The notes beneath the pieces were generated by a model that did no database searches, was not told where the DNA came from, and saw only the letters and a program-made list of their open reading frames with translations. Made by a program: the position numbers and the translations under genes. A stretch of 64,000 nt of DNA from Glaciozyma antarctica PI12 (Eukaryota > Basidiomycota > Microbotryomycetes > Kriegeriales > Camptobasidiaceae), in contig KZ627158.1 in assembly GCA_002917775.1 (NCBI GenBank), positions 1 through 64,000 of the forward strand. Reading direction: 5' to 3'. Positions 21,026 to 32,743 of this stretch are shown piece after piece (position 1 is the first letter of the stretch; each line of letters starts with the position of its first letter).

Positions 21026-24000
21026 ATGTCCCTCCGACCTCCTACCACCCCCCGCCAACCCTCCTCGCTCCCCACTCCGCGCCGTAAATCCATGGTCGGC
21101 CAGGCTCTTCTCCCTGGCTCCCTCCTCTTCCCTCGCTCGACCGACGAGCTCGACGCCCTCTCCGAAGCGATGCGCAAGAACAACCCGGCGCGGTACGACT
21201 CTCCCGACCCCTACGCACCAGGGCACAGTCGCGGGAGCTCCGACACACCCAGCCCGGTGACTGGTCTGCGCGAAGGGATCGGAGCGTCCGGAGCAGGCGC
21301 AGCTTCGCCGGTCGAGGAGAGGAAGAGGGCGGCGTTGCGTCGGCCCAGCATGATGAACCTTCGCGCTTCGATGGCGAAGAGCGTTTCAAGACCAGGCACT
21401 CCGTCGTCTGGAAGCACGCCGAGGACGCCGCAGCTCCCGGCGAGAAGCAAGACTCCCACCGGATTCGGGAGCTCCATCTCGAGCAGGGTCGCACCTGCAA
21501 CGCCCAAGACGGCGCCACCTCCAAGAGCACCCAAGCTCGGGGTAGGAGATGTAGTGCTGCTGGAGGTGGGAGGAGCCGCGATGGAGGGGACAGTGAGATT
21601 CTTGGGCGAGGTGGACGGGAAGGAGGGCAACTGGGGTGGCGTCGAGCTGGACGAGGCGTGGACTGGGAAGGGGAAGAACGATGGTAGCGTCAAGGGGTGC
21701 GTCCGTTCGAGCTGAAGGTGCAGGTACAGCGACGGGAGCTAACGATTGCACGATTCGCAGAACGCAGTATTTCGCCTGCCCACCTCTCTGCGGCCTCTTC
21801 CTCCCCATCTCTAAAATCATGCTCAAACCCATGCCCCCTCCTGCACGACCCTCCTCCTCCATCGACGCCGCGTCTCGCATCACGGCCGGCTCCCGCGCGT
21901 CCAAGTACCTCGGCATGACCGCCAAAGAGCTCGCCAGCAGACGCCTCGCAACCTCCACCTCCTCGCCCTCGAAAACGACTCCCAAGCGCGCTGCAAGCCC
22001 CGAGAAGCTCGCACTAGGCAGCTCGACGCCTGCGTCCCTCTCCACCCCTCGTGCCGCTCGAGCTCCTCGACCCACCGGTACTCCCTCCTACGCCACTCCG
22101 CGCAAGTCTATCGCCACGCCACGCGCATCTCTTGGCGCATCACTCAAACGACCACCTTCCTCCCTCCGCAGTCACCCAACCGACGTCCCTCCCGTCCCCA
22201 TCGCCTTCCAAGCTCGCAGCATGACTCCCTCTTCCATCTCTGGCCGAGGAACTCCTTCAATCTCTGGCCGCGGGACTCCATCCATCTCCGGCTGTGGGAC
22301 TCCCTCCATTTCCAGCCGTCGGATGAGCATCGCGACCGACTCGTCGCTCATCAGTCGACCAGCGACGCCGAGTGCGCGGAGCATCTCGCGGCAGTCGTTC
22401 GCGTCGAGCATTTCGAGGCAGTCGCACAAGTCGTATGGCGACGAGGGAGAGGACTTGCGCAAGGCGTTGGAGGAGGCGAGGGAGGCGAGGAAGAAGGAGG
22501 GAGAGGTGCGGAGGTTGCTGGAGGGAAGCGAGCGGGTGGGGAGGGAGATGGAGGATAAACTGGGGGAAAGGGAGCACGAGCTCAAGGAGGTGCAGGAGAG
22601 GTTGGCGGGGTTGGAGCGGGAGAAGGAGAGGGAAAAGGAGAGGGAGCTCGAGCGCGTCGCAGGGATTGGAGATGCGGAGGGAGCGAAGGAGCGAGAGCAG
22701 TTGCGACTGAGGGAACTGGAGGACCGCGTCGAGGAGCTGGCGAGGAGCGAGGCGAGCGTCAAGACAGCGGCGGAGAAGCAGGCGCGCGAGTGGGAGAACA
22801 AGTTTGCGGCGCGGCAGAGCGAGCTCGAGGCCCTGAGGGAGCGGATGGCGCAGGCGACGAAGGAGGCGGACGAGGAGCGAGTCGACCTCAACTCTCAGAT
22901 CGAAAAGCTACGCGCAGCTGGACAGGCGCTGTGCGAGACGTACGAGGATCGGGTCGCCGAAGCCGAGGATCGTCGCCTCGAGAGCGTCGAGCTCGTCGAC
23001 TCGCTTTCGGCTCAGCTTGCTCGACTGCAGGCCGACCGCCCGGCGACTCCTCCTTCGCCTTCAATGCGCCTCCGGTCGTCGCACTCGTCGGCGCACACCT
23101 CCGCCGCGGACGTGATCGATGCGGAGAACGCGCTGGCCGACTTGGAGCACATGCGCAAGCAGATTGCGACGTTGGAGGAGCAGCTCGAGGAGACCAGGAT
23201 GCATCTCGATTCAGAGGTCACCGACGCGCGGAGGAGGAGGCAGAAGAGCGGCGAGGTCGAGACGATCCTCAAGAAGGAGGTCAAGACGCTTCGCGAGACG
23301 ATTGGTGCGCTCGTCTGTTCCTTCGTGCGTGTCGAGAGCTCGCTAACCGGCGTCTACTCCACCAGAACGATCTACTCAGGCCGAATTGCGAGCCGCCGCC
23401 CGTATCGAAGAGCTCGAGGAGGCCCTCATCGAGTCCCAGACGGCGTTGGAGAACGAACGGTCCGAGGTCGAAGGTCTCCGGCACGACGCCTCTGGTACCT
23501 CGAGCAACGAGCTCGCCGACGAGATCAAGCGCGCCAACAAGCAGCTCGCGACGCTCAAAGCCGAGCGCCAGGCCTCTCTACGCGAGCTCGAGGACGCTCG
23601 TCGGGAGGCTACGAGGAACGCCGACCTTGTCAACGAGCTTCGCGTGGACTTGCGCGCCGCCGAGAAGGAGATCGACAAGTACCACCGCTCTCCAGGACGC
23701 TCAGGCTCGATTACCAGCGAGTTGGACGCCTACACCGGCTCTCCCACCACCGGCGCTATCGAGGTCCGCACCGATCGGCTTTCGGTGCTCAGACTCAACG
23801 CCGCTACTCCCATTCAGCAGACCTCCCAGGACACGCCTTCATCGTTCTCGTCGCCTACGACACGTCGGGACTCGGCTACGAGCCTCTCGAGCAGGCGGTC
23901 TGCGTCGGGCAAGGACGAGCTCACTGCGATGCGCGAGCAGATCGTCGGGCTGAAGGTCATTATCGCGACGTTGACGGAGGAGAACCAGAAGATGATGGAC

Positions 24001-24858
24001 CGCAACACGTCTCTTATGAGCGAGTCGCAGGAGCTCAAGTGCGTTCTGTCCTGTTCGACTAAGACTCGCCGCTGACTTTGATTCGCAGGGACGCTCAACG
24101 ATCGCTCGAAGCTACCGTGAACAAGTGCGCTCAACTTTCTCAGTCTCGCTTACTCTCTGCTGACGTCTCTGTTCCGCAGCTTGATGGCCGAGATGGCTTC
24201 TAGATCGAACGTTCCCAGCGCTGTCGTCAACGAGCGCGCACAGCTCCTCGGCGCCGCCCCTCTCCAGCGCGAAATCGACGAGCTCAAGACGAAGCTCAAG
24301 GAGGCGGAGAAGCGTTCAGAACGCGAGATCAAGGCGCTCAACCAGGAGGTACGTCGCTGCGTCGAAAGGTCGCGAGAAGAAGGAGCTGACATGGCTTCTC
24401 GCAGGTCACCGAGCTCGAATCGCTCGTCGAATCCAAGATCTACCGCGAGGACGAACTCGAGTCGGAGCTGGAGAAGTACAAGAATCTTGCGGCGAAAGCG
24501 CCGGCTGCGCCGGCTGCGTCGAGCAAGACGAATGGCTCCACCGCGGTCGCCGACGACGTTTGCGACATGTGCGGTGAGTCGGGTCATGACCTCGACTCCT
24601 GCCCGATCTGTACGTCTTCTTCTCGCGCTCTAAGACTCGCTATTCACCTTCCTCTCCGCAGTCGGGAACTTGGCGGCGAGCCCGACGAAGGGGAAGAAGT
24701 CGCCGGTCTCGATTCCGCAGAACGGAGCCGACTTCTGTGACGATTGCGAGGTGAGCTCGCGTTCTCTGGCTACCAGAGCATCGTACTGATTAGCTCACCG
24801 CGTACAGGAGTACGGCCACTCGCTCGAAGATTGCCCCCTCGCCAACGAGATCTTTTAG
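21026..24858 (+). CDS. CLIP-170-like microtubule plus-end protein
   Basis: Tracks growing microtubule ends; fungal relatives are Bik1 and Tip1. A Ser/Pro/Arg-rich head is followed at about residues 165-240 by a CAP-Gly domain (VGDVVLLEVGG, GNWGGVELDEAWTGKGKNDG, then after an intron TQYFACPPLCGLFLPISKI). A second Ser/Pro region contains a short tandem repeat. A long coiled coil (22440-24400) is rich in E, K, R and L heptads. The C-terminus has two zinc knuckles, CDMCGESGHDLDSCP and CDDCEEYGHSLEDCP (the latter split by an intron), as in human CLIP-170, where they bind dynactin and LIS1. The stop is TAG at 24856. Confidence 0.88.
22222..22320 (+). repeat. Coding minisatellite, about 24-nt unit, in the CLIP-170-like gene
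   Basis: Three to four imperfect copies encode SISGRGTP, SISGRGTP, SISGCGTP and SISSRR in the linker after the CAP-Gly domain. The unit is 24 nt and in frame. Confidence 0.8.
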
Positions 24859-25122
24859 ATTCCCTCGACGTCGTTCGATACACCACCCCTCGCATCTTCC
24901 TTCGACTTTCGCTCCCTCCTCCCTTTAATCGAAGTTTGTGTAGTAATCTCCTGCATTTGTGACCACCATTTCGGAATTGGCTCTGCTGGTGCAGCGACTC
25001 GGGCTCTCGTTGTTGGTCTCGAGCGTTAAGCGACGCGCTCGCGACCCGAGCAACATCGCCTTTCTTCTCTTCTCTCTCGAACCGTGGCAGCGACTTTATC
25101 TCTGCGTCTAATCCCAGTGCGT

Positions 25123-26978
25123 TTATTGCGCCGCGACTCCCTGTATCCGAATATCGTGTCCATCCGTCGAAGACTCCGCCGACAGCCTGCAAGTAACGAC
25201 ACTGCGCGCATTCGTCAGCCACCGCTCTCCTCTGCTCGAAACCGACTCACTGATCCCCATGCGGCAGGTCCATTCCCACCACCGCCCACCTGCGCCCGCA
25301 TCAGCCAATCGCGACTTCGAAGAGCGAAAAACACGCACAGCGAACTCCCAATCGGATCATGCTTGTACGCATCAACCATGCTCACCTTCCCCACATTCCC
25401 ATCAATCCAGCACCCCATCCTCCCCGGTGCGATCGCATGCCCCACGCCATTCGAGCTCCACACGAACAACCCCACGCGCGTCCCAACGAAAGGGAACGAG
25501 ATGAGCGCGCCGACTTCGTTGGATTGGTAAGCTGATTTTCCGTTCCATTCGATGATGGACCAGGAGGAGGAAGTGGTTGATGCGATTGGGAGGAGGGGGT
25601 GAGTTTTCGAGGAGGCGAAATCGCATGAGGGAGTGACGGGTGGCGGGACGGAGGGATTCGTGTACTGCTTTCCCATCGTCAGCTCGCGCGCAGGGAGAGA
25701 AAAGAAGGACGTACGGTGTCCCAGAGGAAGATGGCGGGGACTTTACCGAGGATATCGTGCCCTGGCCAGATGCCGACGCGTGCGTGAGGAGGATAGGAAA
25801 GACGTCGTTGGGCTTCGCACGTCTGTTCGCGCATGTACAGCGTGAGCATATCCCCTAGTGCTTTGTGCGAATTAGCAGAGATGTGTCGCTGGTGCCGAAT
25901 CGCGTTAGTGAGGTTTCTGGAGGAGGGGAGGACGGACGAACGAGGTCGGTTCCTCCGGCGTCGTCGGCGGCGAAGAAGTTGGCGGTTTGGTCGCGGTGGA
26001 GGATGAGGTGGGGGAGGAGGAAGTTACGGATGGAGATGACGGGGACGTCAAAGAACTCTGACATGACTCTGCGCATGTTTTCGGGTTAGCAGCGAGACGA
26101 GGGAGGGCGAGCGGGCGACGAGTGAGGTGTAGGCTGGGGCCGCAACGGAGGTAGGAAAGCACGCACAGTGATGATACGAGTCCTCGTGCTAGGTCTGGGA
26201 AGGCCAGCGCGAATACTGAAGCGCGAATGACGGCAGGTTCTTGGGGGAGGTTGAGGAGAAGGCGGAAGAGGGTATCGTCGGCCTTGTACGTCGCGTCGGT
26301 AGCTTCGTTGTTGATGTCCTGCGTTCCAGGCATCAGTACGGCCAGCGAGACGCTGGGGAGAACGTACGAGCTCTACGATGTACATGTCCAGATCGGTCGG
26401 CAATACCGTGTGGAAGCTGGAGGGCAACAAGCGTCAGCGAGCCATTCTCAACGCGCCGCTACTACACGCCGATCTCATCTCTGAGCTGGCACTCACCAGT
26501 AGCCATAGAACTCGCCTGAAAACGCGCGCCATCAGCTGCCTCTCCCCTCCCAGACGAGAAGCCGCGACTCACTATTCATCCCCGCCGAGCTCTCATCAAA
26601 CCTCTTGACCTGCCCCGGAAACAACTGCAACATCCCCTCCAAGAAGTGATCATGGTACGTCGGCTTCCCCCTCAATCCGTGCCCCTGCGTGACGCTAGCC
26701 CCAATCACTCCAATCGTAATCTCCTCTCCCCTCAGCCCCTTCTCGAGCATCTTGCGCACGCGGTACCCACTCCCCTCGTACGCCCTACTAAGCCTAATAT
26801 TGTCGATCCCGTACGAGCAGAGCGGGTCCGAGGGGTCGAGGATACAAGGCTCGCAGGAGGTGGTAGGGGAGATGGAGAGGGTTGGGACGGGCGGGGGGGA
26901 GGAATGAAAGTAGAGGAGGACGAGGGCGTTGAGGATTATGAGAGCGATCAGGGAGAGGGGGAGCTGGCGTGGTGCCAT
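25123..26978 (-). CDS. Membrane-anchored SGNH-hydrolase-like protein
   Basis: Residues 8-24 (LSLIALIILNALVLLYF) form an N-terminal signal anchor, suggesting a Golgi or secretory type II protein. ITIGVIGASVTQGHG is the block I-like GDSL/SGNH segment with its Ser. DPSDPLCSYGIDNIRLSRAY and GKPTYHDHFLEGMLQLFPGQ follow. After short introns come GYCFHTVLPTDLDMYIVEL, DINNEATDATYKADDTLFR, FFDVPVISIRNFLLPHLI, KSAYQSNEVGALISFPFVGT and a final exon with DLPHGDHVVTCRLSAES and DGHDIRIQGVAAQ. This C-terminal beta-domain recurs in fungal polysaccharide O-acetyl-esterase-like proteins, so a role in capsule or wall glycan modification is a reasonable inference, not shown. The ATG at 26978 begins the hydrophobic segment. 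Confidence 0.7.
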
Positions 26979-27510
26979 CTTGGCCGCGTACTGGTCGTGT
27001 GTTGGCGCTGGGAGAGGCGCGTTGAGAGGAGCGGGGGAGGGACGCGGGCGGGGCGGGTGGAGGGGAGGTGTTCCCTCAGCTGTGGCGCGGTGCTGTGCCG
27101 AGCTGGGCTGAGCTGAGTCTGAGGGGAGGAGAGAGACACTTAGGGCCCTTCCGGATCAGGTTCAACAGGCCAATTCCGCGATAATCACTTTTTCTCATCT
27201 CATTGAGTGAACATCCTTAGCAGAATGAACAGCGACAGAAGTGAGAACGAGTCGAGAGAAAGCACCTCGGAGTTGGATCGAGGAGAGAGGACTCCGCACA
27301 CGCTCAGGCCTCGCGCGTTCGGAGTCCGGAAGCAGCGAGATCGTGTCCTGAGACCTCTTCAGAGCGATGTCGACGTCGCTAGCAACGATTCGCTCTCTTC
27401 GAAATAGCTCATCAGGTTTCCAGCATGAGCCACTTCCAAGAGACGGGGTGAACCGACCCAAGCAGTCGAGACCAGCAAGGCGCAAGTATTCAATTCCATC
27501 AGCGAGCCTA
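26979..27510. other. Intergenic, promoter of the SGNH-like gene
   Basis: About 530 bp between two minus-strand genes. Open frames are present but lack family motifs and local codon bias. Nothing else is seen. Confidence 0.4.
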
Positions 27511-28752
27511 CTACAGCTTCGCGCCGAGCTTCTTGAACGTAGGCGGCTTCTTCGTTGCGAATCTGCGTTCAGCCACTGATCAGCTTCGTGCGTCGCAGGA
27601 TCGGGGAACGAGTGGACGTACGCCTGGAACGCAGCGGGCAGGTCGTCGGCTTGGAGCATAGCCTGCGTCCTCGTGAGTCAGTTCTGATCGTGGAGAACGA
27701 GGGGGGAAAAGAGTGTACCATGTTCCTGCGAAAATCCTCGTTAGAAAGCGAGAGAGAGAAGGATGAGAGAGAGGGCTCACCAAATCTTGGTGTACTGCAG
27801 TCCCTCCTCGACGCCATGATCACGCGAATAGTTGAGCAGGTGCTTAGTCCCGAGCGTCGCAATCGGGCTTTTCGCTGTCACCACAACCACATCAGCTCCT
27901 CTCAACTACGTAGCGAAAGCGCACTCACAAGCAATGACCTTGGCCAACTCCAAACTCGCAGCAAGGACTCCCTCCATCCCACCCGCAACGACCTTGGAAA
28001 CCAATCCCAACTGGAGAGCTTCAGTGGTACCAAAGTTGCGAGCGGAGAGAGCGAGTTCGCGCATGAGGGAGTCGTTGCCGATCTTGTTGGGGAGGCGCTG
28101 GAGGGATCCAACGTCTGCAGCGAGTCCGACGTCGACTTCCTTTCGTCAGGTGCGTGGTTAGCTCTTTCATTCGTTCACACGAATCGACAGAAAGACGCAC
28201 TTTGATAGAGAAGGTGCTCCCCTCCGCCGCGTACCTGATATCGCACGCCGAGGTGATATCGATCCCTGCTCCCAAGCACATTCCATGCACGGCCGCGATC
28301 ACAGGTTTATCACACCTCTCAATCGCTGACACGGCATCCTGCAACTCGCCGATGTGCTGTCGCTCCTCATCAGCTCCTTCCTCCACCAGCTGAGGATGAG
28401 ACGAACCTCGCGAAGAACAAGCGCCGTACGCCCTGGATCCGTTCCACTCATGTGTGCGATACTGCTCTCCCTACTCGCACGCATCAGCCTCCCTCCCCGC
28501 GCTGCTCAAAGGAAGAACGCACGTGAGATCCAACCCCGCCGTGAACATCTTGACGAGCCCGCTGGCGAGCACGACGACGCGGACTTCCGGGTCGACGGAA
28601 GCGACGTCAAAGTGGGCGCCGAGCTCGAACCAGAGGGTGTTGTTGAAGGCGTTGACGGGGGACCGCTGCATGGAGAGGAGGAGGACGTAAGGGGATGGGA
28701 AGGAGGCGGCGATGTGCTGGGTTGGGTAGGTGGCGGGAGTGGTAGGGGTCAT
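27511..28752 (-). CDS. ECH1: Delta3,5-delta2,4-dienoyl-CoA isomerase, peroxisomal
   Basis: Crotonase-fold enzyme that moves double bonds during beta-oxidation of unsaturated fatty acids. MQRSPVNAFNNTLWFELG and VVVLASGLVKMFTAGLDL start the fold. CDKPVIAAVHGMCLGAGIDI holds the oxyanion-hole glycines and the first catalytic Asp. After an intron, EVDVGLAADVGSLQRLPNKI supplies the catalytic Glu and second Asp typical of ECH1 rather than of plain enoyl-CoA hydratase. SPIATLGTKHLLNYSRDH and NMAMLQADDLPAAFQA follow. The last exon reads FATKKPPTFKKLGAKL, and the terminal AKL is a PTS1 peroxisome signal. Several short introns are present. Confidence 0.9.
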
Positions 28753-29004
28753 GCTGGGCTGTGCTTGCTGTGGTCGTTGAACTGGCTGAAGGGGCGAGGT
28801 GACGGGAGAAGGGAGAGAAGGGAGGAGGGCCAGCTCGGGTACTTGGCACTCTGAGCCGGCCCAGAGTTGTTTGTTTACTCTCGACTTTCCTGAAGCTCTT
28901 TCAGCCGTTCTGAATCGTCGGACAAACGAGTAATATAGGGAGTATCAACAGCGAAGAAGTCTCTCAGCTCCCAAGCGATCCCCCCCCCGCCCCCTCGGAC
29001 CTCC

Positions 29005-30216
29005 TCACTCGTCGCTCTCGCCCCTTAGCTCCTGTCGCCGAGCAACCCTCAGCACCTCATACCCCGTAGCTGCCACCCCAACCCCCCTCTCCTCGCACGC
29101 ATCCAAAACCAAAACAATCCCCGTTCCCCCATCCTCCCCCTCCCCGTCCCACGCAACAGCAAACACCATGTCCCGCAACTGGTCCGCCTTGTTCGAAAGA
29201 ACGTAGTCGAGGAGAGCGGCAGAGGGGATGGCGTAGGTCGATAAATCGAGAGAGTGGAGAGAGGGAGGCCAGGAGATGGCGCACGCTTCGGCGAGCGAGG
29301 GAGAGGGGTCGGCGACGTCGACCCGGTTCACGAGGCAGAGGTGGCGGAGGGAGGTGCAGTCCGAGAGAGGAAGAGGGTTTCGAGGGCCGGAGCCGAGAGG
29401 GCGACGAATGGTGAGGTCGTGGAGGGAGGTGAAGGCTGCGAAATCAATGTCGGCCGACGCGGGGGATTCCTGGAGTTCGAGCGTGCGGAGGGTCGAGGTC
29501 GAAGAGGCGAGGAGGAAAGCGAGTTTGGCGCGCGAGGCGTGAGTGATGCCGAGGGAGAGGAGGTGGAATGTCGGTGGCGAGCCGAGGAAGTGGAACGATT
29601 CCGAATGAGTTTAGAAGCCGAGATCCTTAAGTTGGTCCTGCGAGCGCAACAGGTCGCCAATCTCGTCCTTCCATTCTCCTTCCATGCTCCCGTCGAGCAC
29701 TTGCAGCTTTCGTAGCTTCGTCCCGCATGCCGCCAATGCCGCAGACGCCGCCCGAAGTTCAGCGCCGTCCAACCCGCGAAGCGCAAGGCTGCTGAGACGC
29801 GGACAGATCCGCAACAGCGTGCCGAGGATCACAGGAGGAGTTTCGACTGCCGAAAAGTTCGAGTACCCTGTCCAGTAGTGGAGTCTGACCTCCTGAACCT
29901 CGTTGTCGAGATGTGGGTAGAGTACCAGCGATCGCAAGAGGTCTCCCGCATCGTTCTCCAACCGGTGGCCCTCAGGAACGTTCGCCGAGTCGACCTCGAT
30001 GCGCTCTCGACGTCCATGATTGTTCCGTTCCCTCGGCTCAAAGCAAATGTCGAGCGAGCGGTACAGGGTGGCTCGCGCCGGTCCGAGAAAGCTTCGCGAG
30101 ACGAGGCAGCAGGCGCAAAGGTCATGGAGTCCGAAGCTCCTCCGGAAGAGCATGTCGAGGATAAGGTAGGAGAATATGTCCGCGAGGATTTCGGTAGGAA
30201 AGACGGGGAGGGACAT
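29005..30216 (-). pseudogene. F-box/LRR gene split by an in-frame TAA
   Basis: ATG 30216 opens MSLPVFPTEILADIFSYLIL, an F-box start, then CCLVSRSFLGPARATLYRSL. LRR-like segments follow (EVQEVRLHYWTG, LSSLALRGLDGAEL, LRKLQVLDGS, DQLKDLGF). A TAA at 29611-29613 stops the frame. The same frame then continues for 201 codons with LRR-like content (LRTLELQESPASADIDF, FTSLHDLTIRRPLG, LRHLCLVNRVDVAD, LHSLDLSTYAIPS) and ends at 29005. No GT-AG intron spans the stop. One CAA-to-TAA change would explain it. It may be a pseudogene, a null allele, a shorter functional protein or a base-call error. Confidence 0.7.
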
Positions 30217-31208
30217 GGCGGAGGAGCGGCGAGTGTCGATGAGAAGGTGGTTCGCGGGGAGGACCGGGGTGAAAAGTAGTAGGTCCGCTATCTCGTGGAA
30301 CGTGAGGACGCCTGCTGTGCAGGGGAACATCATCAGCGCACGGCTTTGGGAGCACCGGTGCGGAAGGTCGAAGGCCGGCGGGGAGAGCAACCCGCCCAGG
30401 TCGCCTCCTTGGTTCCCTCGGGCGCCGCAGCGTCTAGAGTCCAGCTCCAGAGTCAGCCCACCCTCGCAGAGTGCAGAGACCTCTTTGGCTTGAAGCGTAG
30501 CTCCGATTCAGCTGCCCTCCTCCTCTCGTGCTCCCCCGCGCGATCCTTTCCCACGCCCCTTCCTCCAGTTTCGCCAGGTCCTCAACGTACCTCTGAGTTG
30601 TTCTAGGCCACGAAGCACTCCGTTTCCGTAGCTGGGAGCGCTCGCGAAGGTGGAAAGCCCCGCCAAGTTCGCGAGAGTGAGGGAGGTCGGTCGAGCGGTC
30701 GAGCTGCGGGGGGGCCTGAGCGAGCGCGAGGGGTAGCGGAACGACTGAGCAGAGCTAAGTCGTAGAGCTCCGATTGCTCCGGAGGTGGTAGCGAGTGCGC
30801 GGGTTGGCGGAGCGATGTGGCAGAGCATAAGAGGCGAATGGGTCGACGTCCGCCTCTTGTTCATCGACGCTCATCTCGCTCGCTGCTCTCTGCTCGTTCC
30901 TGCTCCCAGAAGAGTAACTGTAAGGGCTGAGCCCTTAATCTACGCCGTTGGAGCGTTCCTACCGACCCCTCCACGCTACCGGAGCTCCGTTCCTGCTTTC
31001 AAGTGGTGTGCAAGTGGTCGCGCTGGCGGCGCGTACGAAGGTGAGTCCTTCGATCGCCCGAGTCCTAGGCACAGCTAAGCAATCGCTCTCCCAGACCACC
31101 GACGAGCTGGCGAACGGCCGACACTCACGCGCAATCCATCCTCCCCGAGTGCGCTCCTTTGAGACCCGCGCAGGAAGGAAGCTGACCACCGCTCGCCTTT
31201 CTATAGCA
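30217..31208. other. Divergent intergenic region between two F-box genes
   Basis: About 990 bp. It holds one Arg/Ser-rich small open frame on the minus strand (30508-30864) but no recognised gene or repeat. Confidence 0.4.
30508..30864 (-). CDS. Small Arg/Ser-rich open frame, possible mitochondrial presequence
   Basis: 118 codons from ATG 30864 (a second ATG lies 12 codons in). The first 85 residues have no Asp or Glu and many Arg, Ser and Thr (for example SFRYPSRSLRPPRSSTARPT), like a mitochondrial targeting sequence. The last 30 are Arg/Lys-rich (RTWRNWRKGRGKGSRGG), reminiscent in composition only of small mitoribosomal proteins such as bL34m. A GTACGT at about 30590 could be a donor that changes the C-terminus. 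No family assigned. Confidence 0.25.
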   Translation of the reverse strand: MNKRRTSTHSPLMLCHIAPPTRALATTSGAIGALRLSSAQSFRYPSRSLRPPRSSTARPTSLTLANLAGLSTFASAPSYGNGVLRGLEQLRGTLRTWRNWRKGRGKGSRGGAREEEGS

Positions 31209-32356
31209 ATGCTTCACGCCAGTACTTCCTCCCACCTTCCTACCCTTCCCCTCCTCGGCCCTCTGCTCTCAGACGAACCCCTCCTCACGCTCCCTCCCGA
31301 ACTCCTCGCCATGATCTTCGAGCAGCATCTCCTCGCCTCCCCGACACAGAAAGATCTCGCCAGCCTCGCCGTCGTCTCTCGTACCTGGCTGGAGGCGGCT
31401 AGGGACGCCCTCTACGGTCGTCTAGACGTCTACGTCTACCTGAATTTCCTGAGCTCCTACGACACTCGCACTGGCGCGACCGACTTTGACGGCCTGAAGC
31501 TTGCTCGAACGCTCGACGAGACCGGTTTCCTCGTCGGTTTGCTCTCTGGCCTTCCCCAACTCGAGCAGCTCTCCCTCAAGTTCTGCCAGGACGTCTCGGA
31601 TTGGGACTTACCCCTTCCACCCTTTTCCCTCAAGTCGTTAGACATTGGAAGCGGGCAGCCCGAGCGGTTTTGGTGGCTGTTAGGATCGTCGACGGAGACA
31701 CTTGAAGACGTTAGGATGGACGCCCACACAACACTTGCCGTCTTCGACATGTCGCCCTTCGTTCGCCTCTCGTCTCTCACTGTCATGTTGCGCGACGACG
31801 AGCCGGGGCCGACCGATGCCTTCGAGATCATGCGGCTCAACGCATGCTTGTCGCTCCGCACTCTCTCCTACACCATCGTCGACGACAACTACCGCAACTT
31901 CCTCCCTATCTTCCCCCTCCATCTCCGCCCTCCCTCCCTCGAAGCCCTCCGCCTCGACATCCCCTTTTTCGATCCGACCTCCGTCATCACCACATCCACT
32001 CGCAGCTCGCAGCGACGCTCAAGGAGCTCACGCTCCGCGGTCGAGGGAAGCAGTGGACGCTTGGGAATGTGGAGGAAAGTAGGATGCCGTGCGGCGCGCG
32101 GGGGATCGTCTTCAAACCTCTCGACTCGCTGTGGGAGTGGCCGGACCTGATCTCGAGAGCCCTTTCGGAGACGACGTGTTCTTTGATGACTAGGATGTGG
32201 ATGGGAATAGTACGTGGCGGCGGGGATGTAGATAAATGGGAGGAGGAGGAGAACGTAGAGCAAAGCAGCTCTGTAAGCGAGTCAAACGAGAGCGAGAGAG
32301 CGAGAGAGCGAAGTCCCGGGCAGCACTGGCAGTACGGCGGGGTGAAAGAAAGCTGA
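31209..32356 (+). CDS. F-box-like/LRR paralogue with a C-terminal frame break
   Basis: ATG 31209 gives an N-terminus that matches the gene at 6208: LLTLPPELLAMIFEQHLL, then LASLAVVSRTWLEAARDALY. LRR-like segments include LEQLSLKFCQDV, LKSLDIGSG, LSSLTVMLRDDE and LEALRLDIPFFDP. In this frame the protein ends at 32150. The C-terminal segment that corresponds to the 6208 protein (LKELTLRG, then CGARGIVFKPLDSLWEW against CKGRGIVFSAWSDW) lies in a different frame that runs to 32356. The switch is needed at about 31979-32003. A GT...CAG of 23 nt there is too short for an intron. This is a frameshift or a base error. Confidence 0.65.
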
Positions 32357-32743
32357 GCCTGCCAGCGTTACACACTCTGGAAAGCTTGTTGAGCACCTGC
32401 ACGCACTACTGGACGGACGAAAGCCGCAGGCGAGAGTCGCTTCGCGAGAATCGGCCCCTCCAGCGCACAGTGCTCTCTTCTGCTCCCCCGAGGTGTTTGC
32501 TACGCTCTCGTCTGGCAAAACGGCAGCCAGAAGCTCGACAAAAGCTCAACGTATTCAGCGAGGAGAAAAGCGGGTGGATGAAGCAGTCCACCTCGCTCGG
32601 CGCTTCGCACGAAACTCGACGACAGCTCTCGCTTCCGCAGCTCTTCTTCTCGCTCGAAAAAGCGGCATAACGCCCTTGTTCCATATCTATCCTCCACCCT
32701 TTTCGGGTCCCCATCCTCACGAAATCTACCTCGCTCCGCCGAT
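32357..32743. other. Convergent intergenic region
   Basis: About 390 bp between the 3' ends of an F-box gene and the permease gene. Nothing is recognised. Confidence 0.4.
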
